Positions 8,158 to 17,158 of a DNA stretch of 64,000 bases are shown one piece after another (the stretch's first letter is position 1; every line of letters begins with the position of its first letter). The translations under genes and the position numbers were made by a program. Where the stretch lies: the NCBI RefSeq assembly GCF_001886695.1, contig NZ_CP018097.1:434001-498000 (forward strand), in the 5' to 3' direction. Origin of the DNA: Aurantiacibacter gangjinensis (GTDB lineage Bacteria > Pseudomonadota > Alphaproteobacteria > Sphingomonadales > Sphingomonadaceae). The notes below the pieces were generated by a model, which searched no databases, was not told the DNA's origin, and saw nothing but the letters and a program-made list of their open reading frames with translations.

Positions 8158-10509
8158 ATGGCCACACGCGCCGCCAAACCGAACGCCGACTGGCGCGCCG
8201 CATTCCGGCGCTCGCTGGCGCGCAGCGCGCAATTGACCGGGGCCGGCCTGCTGTTCGCTTTCGCATTTTTCATGGCCCTCGCACTGGTCAGCCATAGCCA
8301 GACCGACCCCTCGCTTTCCACCGCCGCAGGAGACGTCGTCGACAATTGGATGGGCCGCCCTGGCGCATTCGTGGCCGACCTCGCTTTCACAGGCTTCGGC
8401 TTCGTCGCCATCCTGCTGCTGCCGCTGAGCTATGTGTTCGCGCGCAAGCTGTGGCGCGATGCCGATGAAGAAGAGCATTGGGATGGCGCATGGTGGCGCA
8501 CAGTGGGCGTGCTGCTGATCGCCATGACTCTGATCGCGACGGTGTTCGCGCTGGTCACCGATCCGCGCGAATGGTCGCTGCCTGCCGGAACGGGGGGGCT
8601 TGCCGGGCTGCTGGGCGCGCAGGGGATTACGGCACTGGCCGGATTGCTGCCCGAGACGGGACGCTTCTGGGCCATCCTGGCTGGCGGACTGACTTGCCTT
8701 GGCGCAGGGGCGCTGTTGGCTGGCAGGGTCTTCGCCGTAGATTGGGCCCGGCTTCTCACGATTCCTGACTGGTTCGGCAATTTGCCGCGGCTCTCTGCTC
8801 CGGCAAATCCGTTCAAACCGGACGAACCAAAACGGCGAACGAAGCGACAGGGCAAGGGCAAGACTGCTGACGGCGAGGAGTCCACCGTCCCCAATCCCTT
8901 CGCCGACCGCAAACCGCCCGAAATCGTCGACCCTGCCGCGCCCGCAGCCCGTGCGCGACCAGCAGCGAAAAAGCAGCAGAAAGACCTGTTCGCCGATTAC
9001 GAGCTGCCTGCGATCGACCTTCTTGAAGAAGGCGATTCCGACCAGGTGCCGGTGCTCGACAAGCTGGCGCTGGAGCGCAATGCACGTTTGCTGGAAACCG
9101 TGCTCGACGATTTCAACGTCAAAGGCGAAATCACGGCGGTCAAGACGGGCCCCGTCGTCACCATGTACGAGCTCGAACCGGCGCCCGGCATCAAGGCCAG
9201 CCGCGTGATTGGCCTGGCGGAAGACATCGCCCGCAATATGAGCGCGATCAGCGCACGCGTCTCACCCATTCCCGGCAAGACGGTGATGGGCATCGAGCTG
9301 CCCAATGCCGACCGGCAAACGGTCAATTTCCGCGAGATGGTCGAGAGCGAGGCTTTCGTCAGCCACAAGGGCAGCCTGCCAATCATTCTCGGCAAGGGCA
9401 TATCGGGCGATCCCATCGTGGAAGACCTTGCCGCCATGCCGCACCTGCTGGTGGCGGGCACCACCGGCTCGGGCAAGTCGGTGGGACTTAACACGGTTCT
9501 GCTGAGCCTGCTCTATCGCTTCACGCCTGCCGAATGCCGTCTCATCCTGATCGATCCCAAGGTGCTGGAGCTGAAGAGCTACGACGATATTCCGCACCTG
9601 CTCGCACCCGTGGTCACCGAGCCGCACAAATCGGTGCGCAGCCTGAAATGGGCGGTCGAGGAAATGGAAAAGCGTTACCGCATGATGAGCGAAATCGGCG
9701 CGCGCAATCTGGCCGGCTTCAACGAGCGTGTCGCCGCAGCAGCGGCCAAGGGCAAACCGCTTAAGCGCACCGTGCAGACCGGCTACGATCCGGAAACGGG
9801 CGAAGCCATCGTGGAAGAGGCCGAGCTCGATTATGAAGTTCTGCCCAAGATCGTACTGATCGTGGACGAGCTGGCCGACCTGATGGTCGTCGTCGGCAAG
9901 GAAATCGAAGTGCTGATCCAGCGACTCAGCCAGAAATCTCGCGCGGCGGGTATCCACCTGATCATGGCTACGCAGCGCCCGTCGGTCGACGTCATCACCG
10001 GCGTGATCAAGGCGAACCTGCCCACGCGCATCAGCTTCAACGTCACCAGCCGCATCGACAGCCGCACCATTCTGGGCGAACAGGGTGCGGAGCAACTGCT
10101 GGGCAAAGGCGACATGCTGTACAAGCCCAATACCGGTGCCATTAAACGTGTGCACGGTCCCTTCGTGTCGGATGAAGAGGTGGAGAAAGTTGCCACCCAT
10201 TGGCGCGGCCAGGGCGAGCCGGCCTATGTCGATTCCGTTACCGAGGAGCCGGAAGATGGCGGCGGCTTCGGCTTCGATGACGAGCTGACCGCCTCCGACA
10301 ATCCGGAAGAGCGCAAATATCGGCAGGCGATCCAGATCGTGTGCGAGAACCAGAAGGCCAGCGGATCCTGGCTACAGCGCCAGCTCGGCGTAGGCTACAA
10401 CACGGCGGCCAAGCTGATCGAGCGGATGGAGGAAGAAGGTATTGTCGGCCCTGCCAACCACGTCGGCAGACGAGAAATCTTCCGCGATCGCGACGGCAAC
10501 CCGCTGTAA
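8158..10509 (+). CDS. ftsK: DNA translocase FtsK/SpoIIIE
   Basis: Septum-located DNA pump that clears and aligns sister chromosomes at division. The 783 residues show an N-terminal membrane domain of about four helices (to roughly residue 200), a charged linker, a RecA-like motor with Walker A GTTGSGKSVGLN at about 435 and Walker B IVLIVDELADLMVV near 566, and a C-terminal winged-helix gamma domain (QLGVGYNTAAKLIERMEEEG) that reads KOPS sites. I chose the ATG at 8158 because AGAGGGA precedes it; a GTG at 8116 is in frame but has no such support. Length is typical of the alphaproteobacterial protein. Confidence 0.96.
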   Translation: MATRAAKPNADWRAAFRRSLARSAQLTGAGLLFAFAFFMALALVSHSQTDPSLSTAAGDVVDNWMGRPGAFVADLAFTGFGFVAILLLPLSYVFARKLWRDADEEEHWDGAWWRTVGVLLIAMTLIATVFALVTDPREWSLPAGTGGLAGLLGAQGITALAGLLPETGRFWAILAGGLTCLGAGALLAGRVFAVDWARLLTIPDWFGNLPRLSAPANPFKPDEPKRRTKRQGKGKTADGEESTVPNPFADRKPPEIVDPAAPAARARPAAKKQQKDLFADYELPAIDLLEEGDSDQVPVLDKLALERNARLLETVLDDFNVKGEITAVKTGPVVTMYELEPAPGIKASRVIGLAEDIARNMSAISARVSPIPGKTVMGIELPNADRQTVNFREMVESEAFVSHKGSLPIILGKGISGDPIVEDLAAMPHLLVAGTTGSGKSVGLNTVLLSLLYRFTPAECRLILIDPKVLELKSYDDIPHLLAPVVTEPHKSVRSLKWAVEEMEKRYRMMSEIGARNLAGFNERVAAAAAKGKPLKRTVQTGYDPETGEAIVEEAELDYEVLPKIVLIVDELADLMVVVGKEIEVLIQRLSQKSRAAGIHLIMATQRPSVDVITGVIKANLPTRISFNVTSRIDSRTILGEQGAEQLLGKGDMLYKPNTGAIKRVHGPFVSDEEVEKVATHWRGQGEPAYVDSVTEEPEDGGGFGFDDELTASDNPEERKYRQAIQIVCENQKASGSWLQRQLGVGYNTAAKLIERMEEEGIVGPANHVGRREIFRDRDGNPL

Positions 10510-10636
10510 CAGGTTCTCTTTTCCGACCAAAAAAACCTATTTGGTTTCAATTTAGAGCGCCGCTAGACTTCGCCCACCAATCCTTTCGAGACAGGGTTAG
10601 CAAAGTCTAAACCATTGCCTGCGTAATTCCCCGCAT

Positions 10637-11602
10637 ATGCAGGGGATAGAGCCTTTTTGCGCCATACGGCGCGTATTTACCTTCGTTTTCGCCATGTGCG
10701 CGGCGGCTATGCTGGCCATGCCGGTGGCCGCGCAGGATCACGGTCCCGGCGATGGGACGCAATGGAAGCTCGACCCATTCGCGCGCGTCGAACTCGGCAT
10801 TGTCAGCGCCGAGAGCAGCGACCGCGAGGAGGAGCTAATCGTCAATGGCGATGGCGGCTTCCTGCGCGCGCAGGCCGGTGTCGAATTCGGCAATCACGAT
10901 ACGCAAATCCGCTTCGAGGCCGACCGTATCTTCGTTGAGCGTTTCGGCTCCGCTACCGGCCGCGACAGTTTCGACCGCGACCGCCTCACTGTCTCGCTCG
11001 ACCAAAAGCTTGGCGAGGATTTCGAGGTCCAGCTGCGTGCCCGCGCCTATGACGACCTCGTCACCATCGAGAGCGCCGATACGGATGAGCGGCAGGCGGC
11101 CCTTCGGCTCGAATATGAGCCGGTTCTCGATCACCGCGCCCGCGTGCAGGTGACCTGGCGGGACCGCGAATATGACGATGGCCAGGGGCCGGACGGATCA
11201 TCTTCGCAAGGCGACGGATGGCGCGTTGATGGCGAATACCGCCACCGCATTGGCCGCTACCACTATGTCAATTTCGACCTGCGCGCCGAGGAAATCAACT
11301 CCGACAACCCGCTGCGCAGCTATACTCGCGAGTCCGCTTCCGTCTCCTACACCCGCCCCATCACGCGGGACCTGCGCGTGCGGCCTGCGCTGGAAGTGCG
11401 CCATACGCGTTTCGAGGGACGAATCACGCCATCGGGCGATCCGCGCGAGGATACGCAGATCGTGCCCGAAGTGGAGCTACTCTATTGGCCCGGCGATTGG
11501 CGTATCGAGGCCGAGGCCAAATACATCTTCAGCGCTAGCAACGATCCGGTCCGCGACCGGCAGGGCTATCGCCTCAGCCTGACAGTCGGATATGTTTTCT
11601 GA
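10637..11602 (+). CDS. Predicted outer-membrane beta-barrel protein, first gene of 7TM/ATP-grasp operon
   Basis: A 321-residue secreted protein. After a hydrophobic signal segment ending in MPVAAQ (about residue 33), the mature part is rich in alternating polar/hydrophobic strands with many Arg/Asp/Glu (e.g. VQVTWRDREYDD, YHYVNFDLRAEEINSD) and ends in a C-terminal phenylalanine (LSLTVGYVF), the classical BAM recognition signature. No porin family could be named. It overlaps the next gene (7TM protein) by 11 bp, so they are probably co-translated. The role of an outer-membrane partner for a 7TM/ATP-grasp pair is an open question. Confidence 0.75.
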   Translation: MQGIEPFCAIRRVFTFVFAMCAAAMLAMPVAAQDHGPGDGTQWKLDPFARVELGIVSAESSDREEELIVNGDGGFLRAQAGVEFGNHDTQIRFEADRIFVERFGSATGRDSFDRDRLTVSLDQKLGEDFEVQLRARAYDDLVTIESADTDERQAALRLEYEPVLDHRARVQVTWRDREYDDGQGPDGSSSQGDGWRVDGEYRHRIGRYHYVNFDLRAEEINSDNPLRSYTRESASVSYTRPITRDLRVRPALEVRHTRFEGRITPSGDPREDTQIVPEVELLYWPGDWRIEAEAKYIFSASNDPVRDRQGYRLSLTVGYVF

Positions 11603-13061
11603 CCGGCTAGCATTCCTTAAAGAGGCGATCGCGCGCTCCACGCCGCAGATCAAACGGCCTGCCCTTATCGGCACGGCCGTTTTGTGCTCTCTCGGTGCGC
11701 TGGTGGCTGCCGGCCTCGTCAACACGACCAATCCGCTTTCGATGCCCTCGCAGCTGGGCGGGATCGCGGTGTCGCAGGCGGTATGGGGGCTTCGCCCGTC
11801 AAACCTCCTGATGGTGCTGCCCATCGGCAGCTTCCTGGTGGTTCTGGCGCGCAGCTTTATCGGCATGCGTGCCTTTGGCCTGTTTACCCCCATGCTGATC
11901 GCACTGGCTTTCCTGCAGATCGGCCCGATCTACGGCCCGCTGACGATGATCGCTGCCGTTACCGTTGGCATGATCGTGGCGCCCAGCCTGCTGAAGCTGC
12001 GCATGACCCGTGTGGGCTTTCTCGGCGTGCTGATTTCGCTCGTGGTGTTCGTGCTCGCGCTGCTCCAGATGGTGCTCGATACGCAGTTGCAGGTCGATGC
12101 CATGCCGGTGGTGGTGACCGCGCTGATTGTCGAGCGCTGGTGGCGCCAGTGGGAAAAGGACGGCTATTTCGATGCCGCCCGCATTGCCGCCAATACGATG
12201 GTGCTGGCGCTGGCAATCCAGTTCGTGATGGTCAGCCACTTTGCGCTGATGCTGATCGAGGTTTCGCCGCTTCTGCTGCCTGGCTTCTGCGCCATCGCGA
12301 TCGCTATCCTGGGACGGTATCGTGGATTGCGCCTAACAGAAATTCCGCGCTTCATGCCGATCTGGTACGAAGGCTGGAAGCAAAAGATGCGTGTGGGCGA
12401 GACTGCCCCCGAGGCGGTCGACGAAGTGCTGAATGCCCGCGCCGCGATCGACCTGAACGCTGCTGAAGATGCGGCGATGGAAGCTGCTGCCGCTTTGGCC
12501 GATGATGGCAAGGCCGCCGAATTGGCGACGGGCCTTCCGCAGCCGGAAATCGCCATCGAAGATATGCCCGGCGAGCCCGCGGCATTGCCTGTGGACGCTG
12601 GAACGCCGCAGGATATCGAGCCGGCGATCGCTCGCGTGTCCGAACCCGAAACTGCCCGAGCCGCCACCACGGACTCCGCCACGCCCTCGCTGCGCCCCGT
12701 CGATTGGGACCGTGTGCGCGCCGAACTGAACCTGCCCCCTGAAAGACCAAGCCATGCTGAATCCCTTGAACCTGCTGCGGCGACCGAAGACGAGTCCCTT
12801 TCCGCGTTCTTCACACGACGGCGTATCGCGGATCGCCTCATTGAACCAGGGCTCCTTGGCTTCCTCGATGCCGGTCGATCAGATCCTGGGGATCAATATG
12901 CGCAACGCGCTGATCGCGAAGTACAATCCGCGCGAGGCGATCGAGCGGGCGCGCGACAAGGTGGCGGCCAAGGTCGCGCTAAACGCGCAGGGGATCGCGA
13001 CGACGGGCACAATCTGCGTTATCTCAGAATATGGGGAGCTGATGCGGTTCGATCCGCATAA
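11592..13061 (+). CDS. 7TM protein related to the inactive-transglutaminase-associated 7TM family
   Basis: The first ~245 residues hold about seven hydrophobic segments and resemble the 7TM part (Pfam 7TM_transglut type) found with ATP-grasp ligases; see MRAFGLFTPMLIALAFLQ. The transglutaminase-like domain that usually precedes it is absent. After residue ~250 the protein is an Ala/Glu-rich cytoplasmic tail. As sequenced, the frame runs 308 bp into the ATP-grasp gene. One extra C in the C5 tract at 12735-12739 would instead stop it at LNLPP, 11 bp before the next ATG, giving 383 residues. So the last ~105 residues may be a sequencing or mutation artefact. The family role is unproven. Confidence 0.72.
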   Translation: MFSDRLAFLKEAIARSTPQIKRPALIGTAVLCSLGALVAAGLVNTTNPLSMPSQLGGIAVSQAVWGLRPSNLLMVLPIGSFLVVLARSFIGMRAFGLFTPMLIALAFLQIGPIYGPLTMIAAVTVGMIVAPSLLKLRMTRVGFLGVLISLVVFVLALLQMVLDTQLQVDAMPVVVTALIVERWWRQWEKDGYFDAARIAANTMVLALAIQFVMVSHFALMLIEVSPLLLPGFCAIAIAILGRYRGLRLTEIPRFMPIWYEGWKQKMRVGETAPEAVDEVLNARAAIDLNAAEDAAMEAAAALADDGKAAELATGLPQPEIAIEDMPGEPAALPVDAGTPQDIEPAIARVSEPETARAATTDSATPSLRPVDWDRVRAELNLPPERPSHAESLEPAAATEDESLSAFFTRRRIADRLIEPGLLGFLDAGRSDPGDQYAQRADREVQSARGDRAGARQGGGQGRAKRAGDRDDGHNLRYLRIWGADAVRSA

Positions 13062-13734
13062 GGTCCTGCCCGATCAGTGGGCGATCAAGCCCGCGCGCGG
13101 ATCGCAGGGCGACGGTATCCTGCTCTCGGTCGGCAAGAAGGATGGACACTGGCTGAAAGGCTCGGGCGCGCCGCTCACCACCGACTATGTGATGAACCAC
13201 ATCCGCCGCATCGTGGATGGCCAGTTCTCGGGCGACAGCGCAGCTGAAGATGCCGCGCTGATCGAGCCGCTGATCCAGGCAGACCCGCGCTTTTCCAGCA
13301 TCGCCGATGGCGGCCTGCCGGATTTGCGGATGATCTGCCTCGGCACCGAACCGCTGATGGCGATGGCGCGCTTTCCCACCGACGAATCCGATGGGAAGGC
13401 GAACCTGCACCAGGGCGGGATCGGTGCCGGCATCAGGCTCGATACCGGCGTGATCCATCGCGCCATGCAGGGCAAGAAGGTGATGACCCACCATCCCGAC
13501 ACGGGCCGCCCCATCGTCGGCTACCAGATCCCGGGCTGGGATGTCTGTCTCGAACTGGCATCCAAATGCGGCAAGGCCATCGGGCTCGGATATTGCGGGG
13601 TCGATATCGTTCTCGACAGGAACGATGGGCCGCTGGTGATCGAAGTGAATGCCCATCCGGGCCTCGAGATCCAGAATACCAATCTGCACGGCCTCAAGGG
13701 CCTGATGGAATTGTGCGGTGAAAAACTCGGTTGA
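12754..13734 (+). CDS. Sugar-transfer/RimK-associated ATP-grasp (alpha-L-glutamate ligase-like) protein
   Basis: A 326-residue ATP-grasp enzyme expected to join a carboxylate to an amine or to act in a sugar-linked pathway. ATP-grasp features: QWAIKPARGSQGDGILL (P-loop-like lysine strand), ALIEPLI, DLRMICLGTEPLMAMAR, and the metal site VDIVLDRNDGPLVIEVNAHP with the conserved D/E and N. GLEIQNTN near the end is typical of the alpha-L-glutamate ligase-like group that neighbours 7TM_transglut proteins. It is the last gene of a three-gene operon with the beta-barrel and 7TM genes. The substrate is unknown. Confidence 0.85.
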   Translation: MLNPLNLLRRPKTSPFPRSSHDGVSRIASLNQGSLASSMPVDQILGINMRNALIAKYNPREAIERARDKVAAKVALNAQGIATTGTICVISEYGELMRFDPHKVLPDQWAIKPARGSQGDGILLSVGKKDGHWLKGSGAPLTTDYVMNHIRRIVDGQFSGDSAAEDAALIEPLIQADPRFSSIADGGLPDLRMICLGTEPLMAMARFPTDESDGKANLHQGGIGAGIRLDTGVIHRAMQGKKVMTHHPDTGRPIVGYQIPGWDVCLELASKCGKAIGLGYCGVDIVLDRNDGPLVIEVNAHPGLEIQNTNLHGLKGLMELCGEKLG

Positions 13735-13843
13735 CCGGCGCGCGTAGGGCGACACTTCGCTTGACGCTTCTGGCGCACGGGTGTTTGACGCCCGCGCGAC
13801 ACGCGACTCGTTGCGCGTGCAACTTTCTACCGGAGACCACCCG

Positions 13844-14959
13844 ATGCGCATTGGCTGCCCACGTGAGATCAAGAACCGCGAATATCGCGTCGGCCTGACG
13901 CCGGAAAGCGCGAAGGAACTGGTTGCCAATGGGCACGACGTCTGGATCGAAAGCGGCGCCGGCGAAGGCATCGGCGCTTACGACGCGCAGTATAGCGATG
14001 CCGGCGCGAAAGTGATCGACGATGTCGAAAAGCTGTTCGCCGAGTGCGAAATGATCGTGAAGGTGAAAGAGCCGCAGGCGGGCGAGATCGCCATGCTGCG
14101 CGAAGGCCAGATCCTCTATACCTACCTGCACCTTGCACCCGACCCGGAACAGACCGCTGGCCTCGTCGCGTCCGGCTGTACCGCTATCGCCTATGAAACG
14201 GTCACCGGCCATCGCGGCGGGCTGCCGCTGCTCACGCCGATGAGCCAGGTCGCAGGCCGGATGAGTATCCAGGCGGGCGCGACGGCGCTGGAGAAAGCGC
14301 ATGGCGGCCGCGGCGTGCTGCTGGGCGGCGTGCCGGGTGTGATGCCGGGCAAGGTCGTCATCATCGGCGGCGGCGTGGTCGGCTTCAACGCTGCGCAGAT
14401 GGCAGCAGGGCTCGGCGCGGACACTATCATCATGGACCTCGACCCCGTGGTGCTGGAAAAGGTCGGCACCCATTTCGAGGCGCGCGCTTCCACCCGTTTC
14501 GCCAGCCGTGCGAACGTCGAAGAGGCGGTGTGCGAGGCCGATCTTGTCGTCGGCGCCGTGCTGGTGCCGGGCGCCGCCGCACCCAAGCTGGTGAGCCGCG
14601 ACATGCTCAAATGCATGAAGCCGGGCGCAGTGCTGGTGGATGTCGCCATCGACCAGGGCGGTTGCTTCGAAACGAGCCGCCCCACCACGCATGACGACCC
14701 GACCTATGTGATCGACGACATCGTGCATTATTGCGTCGCCAACATGCCAGGCGCGGTCAGCCGCACCAGCACCTATGCGCTCAATAACGTGACGCTTCCG
14801 CATGCGCTGCGCATCGCCAATCTCGGATGGAAGGAAGCGATGCGCCGCGATCCGCATCTCGCGCAGGGGCTGAACGTGCATGCAGGCCGCGTGACCTACC
14901 CTGCGGTCGCGACCGAACTTGGCTATGACGAGCTGCCGATACTGGAAGCGATCGCCTGA
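13844..14959 (+). CDS. ald: Alanine dehydrogenase
   Basis: Converts L-alanine and NAD+ to pyruvate, NADH and ammonia. The 371-residue length is typical. Visible: the N-terminal start MRIGCPREIKNREYRVGLTP, the substrate lysine in IVKVKEP, the catalytic histidine in LYTYLHLAPD, and the Rossmann fold VVIIGGGVVGFNAAQMAAGLG near residue 171. I chose the ATG at 13844, which is preceded by GGAGACC; the frame is open further upstream. It stands alone between the ATP-grasp operon and the GGDEF gene. Confidence 0.95.
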   Translation: MRIGCPREIKNREYRVGLTPESAKELVANGHDVWIESGAGEGIGAYDAQYSDAGAKVIDDVEKLFAECEMIVKVKEPQAGEIAMLREGQILYTYLHLAPDPEQTAGLVASGCTAIAYETVTGHRGGLPLLTPMSQVAGRMSIQAGATALEKAHGGRGVLLGGVPGVMPGKVVIIGGGVVGFNAAQMAAGLGADTIIMDLDPVVLEKVGTHFEARASTRFASRANVEEAVCEADLVVGAVLVPGAAAPKLVSRDMLKCMKPGAVLVDVAIDQGGCFETSRPTTHDDPTYVIDDIVHYCVANMPGAVSRTSTYALNNVTLPHALRIANLGWKEAMRRDPHLAQGLNVHAGRVTYPAVATELGYDELPILEAIA

Positions 14960-15031
14960 CCCCGGGACACGGCGCGAAATCTTGCCGCAGCGTTTACCGT
15001 AAAATCATAAGAGCGATTTACGGCATGGCCC

Positions 15032-16754
15032 ATGGCGGTCCACCGTGCCCTGTTCCTGCTGGCTGCGCTTCTGTGCGCGCTAGGCCTTGTCGCTCCGGCC
15101 ACAGTCGGGGCGCAAGAGCGTGCGGGCTCTACCTGCCATGCCTATTCCGATACTGCTTTGCCTTTCGAGGCCGCACTGCAGCAGCTGGAATGGTCTTGCG
15201 GAGACCGTGACTGGCAGGATGGCCGCGCCCACACCTATCTGCGGTTCGACACCAATGGTCACGGTGGCGCCGAGCTCGAATTGACCAGCAGGCTCACGGT
15301 CTTTCGCGGTTTGCTGATCGGGACCGTGGATCGGGACCGTGGATCGGGACGGGTCGATTTCGACGACGGCCTTCCGCCCGGACGATGCCGTCGCCGTGCC
15401 CGCGGGTCCGGCCTTCTCCGTTCCGGTGCCGAACCTGCAAATCGACACGGCAGCGGTGCTAGTGCGCATCGACAAACCCCATTCCGTGACCGTGGCTTCG
15501 GAAGCCCGGCTCACGCAAAATGCCGCTTTCGAGGATGGCGCGCTCGCCTCGACCATCTTCCTCGCAATGGTCGTGGGCATGCTGGCCATGCCGCTCTTGT
15601 TCGACACGATGTTCTTCATTGTCCTGCGCGAGAAGTTCGTGCTGCTTCATGCCGGCATGACGATAGCCATGGCGACCTATGTGATGACAGCGGGCGGGGT
15701 CATCTCGGCCTTCATCGCCCTTCCGATCGATGTGCTTGCGCGTATCCCTGCGCTTGTCTGGGCCATCGGCGTCGGTTTCGGCGCTTTGTTCATCGCAGGC
15801 TTTGTCGAAAAGGGAGTTTACAAAGATGGCGAGCGGAAACTGCTGAGGCTGCTGGCGGCGTGGACGATGATCGTACCCGGCTTCGCCGCGCTCCAGCTGG
15901 AGGCCACGCAAAGCTTCGACAACCAGCTCTACTTCTACGCTTTCATGCCGATCATTCCGGCCCTGGTCGCCATGATTGCGCTTGCCGTGTGGCGCGGCAG
16001 TCGCGGCGCGCGTTTTCTCGCAGTAGCCTGGACACCTGTGGTGCTCGCATCGATCGACCGCTTGCTCAAGGGCATGGGCGTCTATGCGGCATCCGATTCC
16101 ATAGACCTATGGCTTTTCTTCGCCCTCGCATTCGAAGTGCTGGTGGTGGCCCTGGCCATCGCCGACCGGTTCCTTGCGCTGCGCCGCGAGAGGGACGTCG
16201 CACTGAGCGAGGCGCGCACACTGGAAGAACTCTCGGAGCGCGATGCGCTGACCGGACTTCTCAACCGCCGCGTCATCGAAGAGCGTTTCGAATTCCTGCG
16301 AGCCGAGGGCTTCACCACGCTCGCTTTGATCGACCTCGATCATTTCAAGGTGGTCAATGACGAGCATGGCCATCTGGCAGGCGACGCCGTGCTGAAATGC
16401 GTCGCGGCAGCGCTGCGCGGGGATGACGACAACATGCTCGCCTTCCGCATTGGCGGCGAGGAATTTGCCCTGTTGCTGCGCGGCGAGAACGGGCTGGAGC
16501 GCGCCGAGCAGCGGCGCATCGCCATCACGCCCAAGATCGCGGAAGTCCGGCCTGTTCCCGACATGATCACAGCTAGCATGGGGGTTGTCGAAGCGCCTGC
16601 GGATACGCTGAGCGACGCAAGCTTCGAAGCGCTCTACAGCCGCGCAGACAGGCTGCTTTATCAGGCCAAGGCATCGGGCCGCGACCGGACCATGGCCGAG
16701 CGGCTCAAAGTTTTCCGCCCGCGCCGTATGCAGGAACCGCGCAGGGCAGCCTAG
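15032..16754 (+). pseudogene. 7TM sensor diguanylate cyclase (GGDEF), frameshifted by a 13-bp tandem duplication
   Basis: The first part (from ATG 15032) encodes a signal peptide (ending ATVGAQ) and an extracytoplasmic domain; the second part, in the next frame, encodes about seven membrane helices and a GGDEF domain. The frame breaks at 15316-15350, where the unit GATCGGGACCGTG is present twice plus nine bases. Removing one unit gives an uninterrupted 569-residue protein (ex-LIGTVDRDGSISTT). The cyclase part has IDLDHFKVVNDEHGH and an active-site RIGGEEFA; the usual RxxD inhibitory site nine residues upstream is absent (DDNM instead). A c-di-GMP sensor that is off now but could revert by slippage or recombination. 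Confidence 0.85.
15316..15350 (+). repeat. 13-bp tandem duplication causing a frameshift
   Basis: Two perfect copies of GATCGGGACCGTG (15316-15328 and 15329-15341) followed by a third partial copy of nine bases (15342-15350). The partial copy belongs to the unduplicated sequence, since it leads directly into GGGTCGATTTCG. The 13-bp unit shifts the reading frame by one base. Confidence 0.95.
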
Positions 16755-17158
16755 AGCAGGTCCGCCGGAAGGAACGGCGCGGCAATCTCGTGCGTAATTC
16801 GCACCGGCTTGCCCTTGCCCAGATCGATCATCGCCCACAGCGATTGCGCCTGCACCAGCACGCGCCCGGCCTCATCCGCAAAACGGTAATGCCGCATGAA
16901 ACGCGCGCCTTTCGGGCGGTCGCGAAGGGTTGTCACGCCGGTCACCCTTGCACCCTCGCCGACATTGCTACGAAAGTCGATCTCGTGCCGGGTGACGACC
17001 CAGCTATAGAGGTCACGGTGATGATCGCGCGCATCGCGTCGCCAGTGGCGCGCCGCCAGCTCCTCCATCCACTGCACCCAAACCGCATTGTTCACATGGC
17101 CATTGGCATCGATATGCGCCGCCTCGGCTGTGAAGACGTGGGTGAATTGGTGGCTCAC
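16751..17158 (-). CDS. Acyl-CoA thioesterase, 4HBT/YbgC-type hotdog fold
   Basis: A 135-residue hotdog thioesterase likely to hydrolyse acyl-CoA or 4-hydroxybenzoyl-type thioesters. The key motif HIDANGHVNNAVWVQWMEE contains the Asp and HVNN typical of the YbgC/FcbC family. I chose the GTG at 17158: its GTGA overlaps the TGA of the upstream peptidase gene, a usual coupling signal; a GTG at 17179 is in frame too. The stop overlaps the last four bases of the convergent GGDEF gene (16751-16754). Substrate not determinable. Confidence 0.85.
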   Translation of the reverse strand: MSHQFTHVFTAEAAHIDANGHVNNAVWVQWMEELAARHWRRDARDHHRDLYSWVVTRHEIDFRSNVGEGARVTGVTTLRDRPKGARFMRHYRFADEAGRVLVQAQSLWAMIDLGKGKPVRITHEIAAPFLPADLL

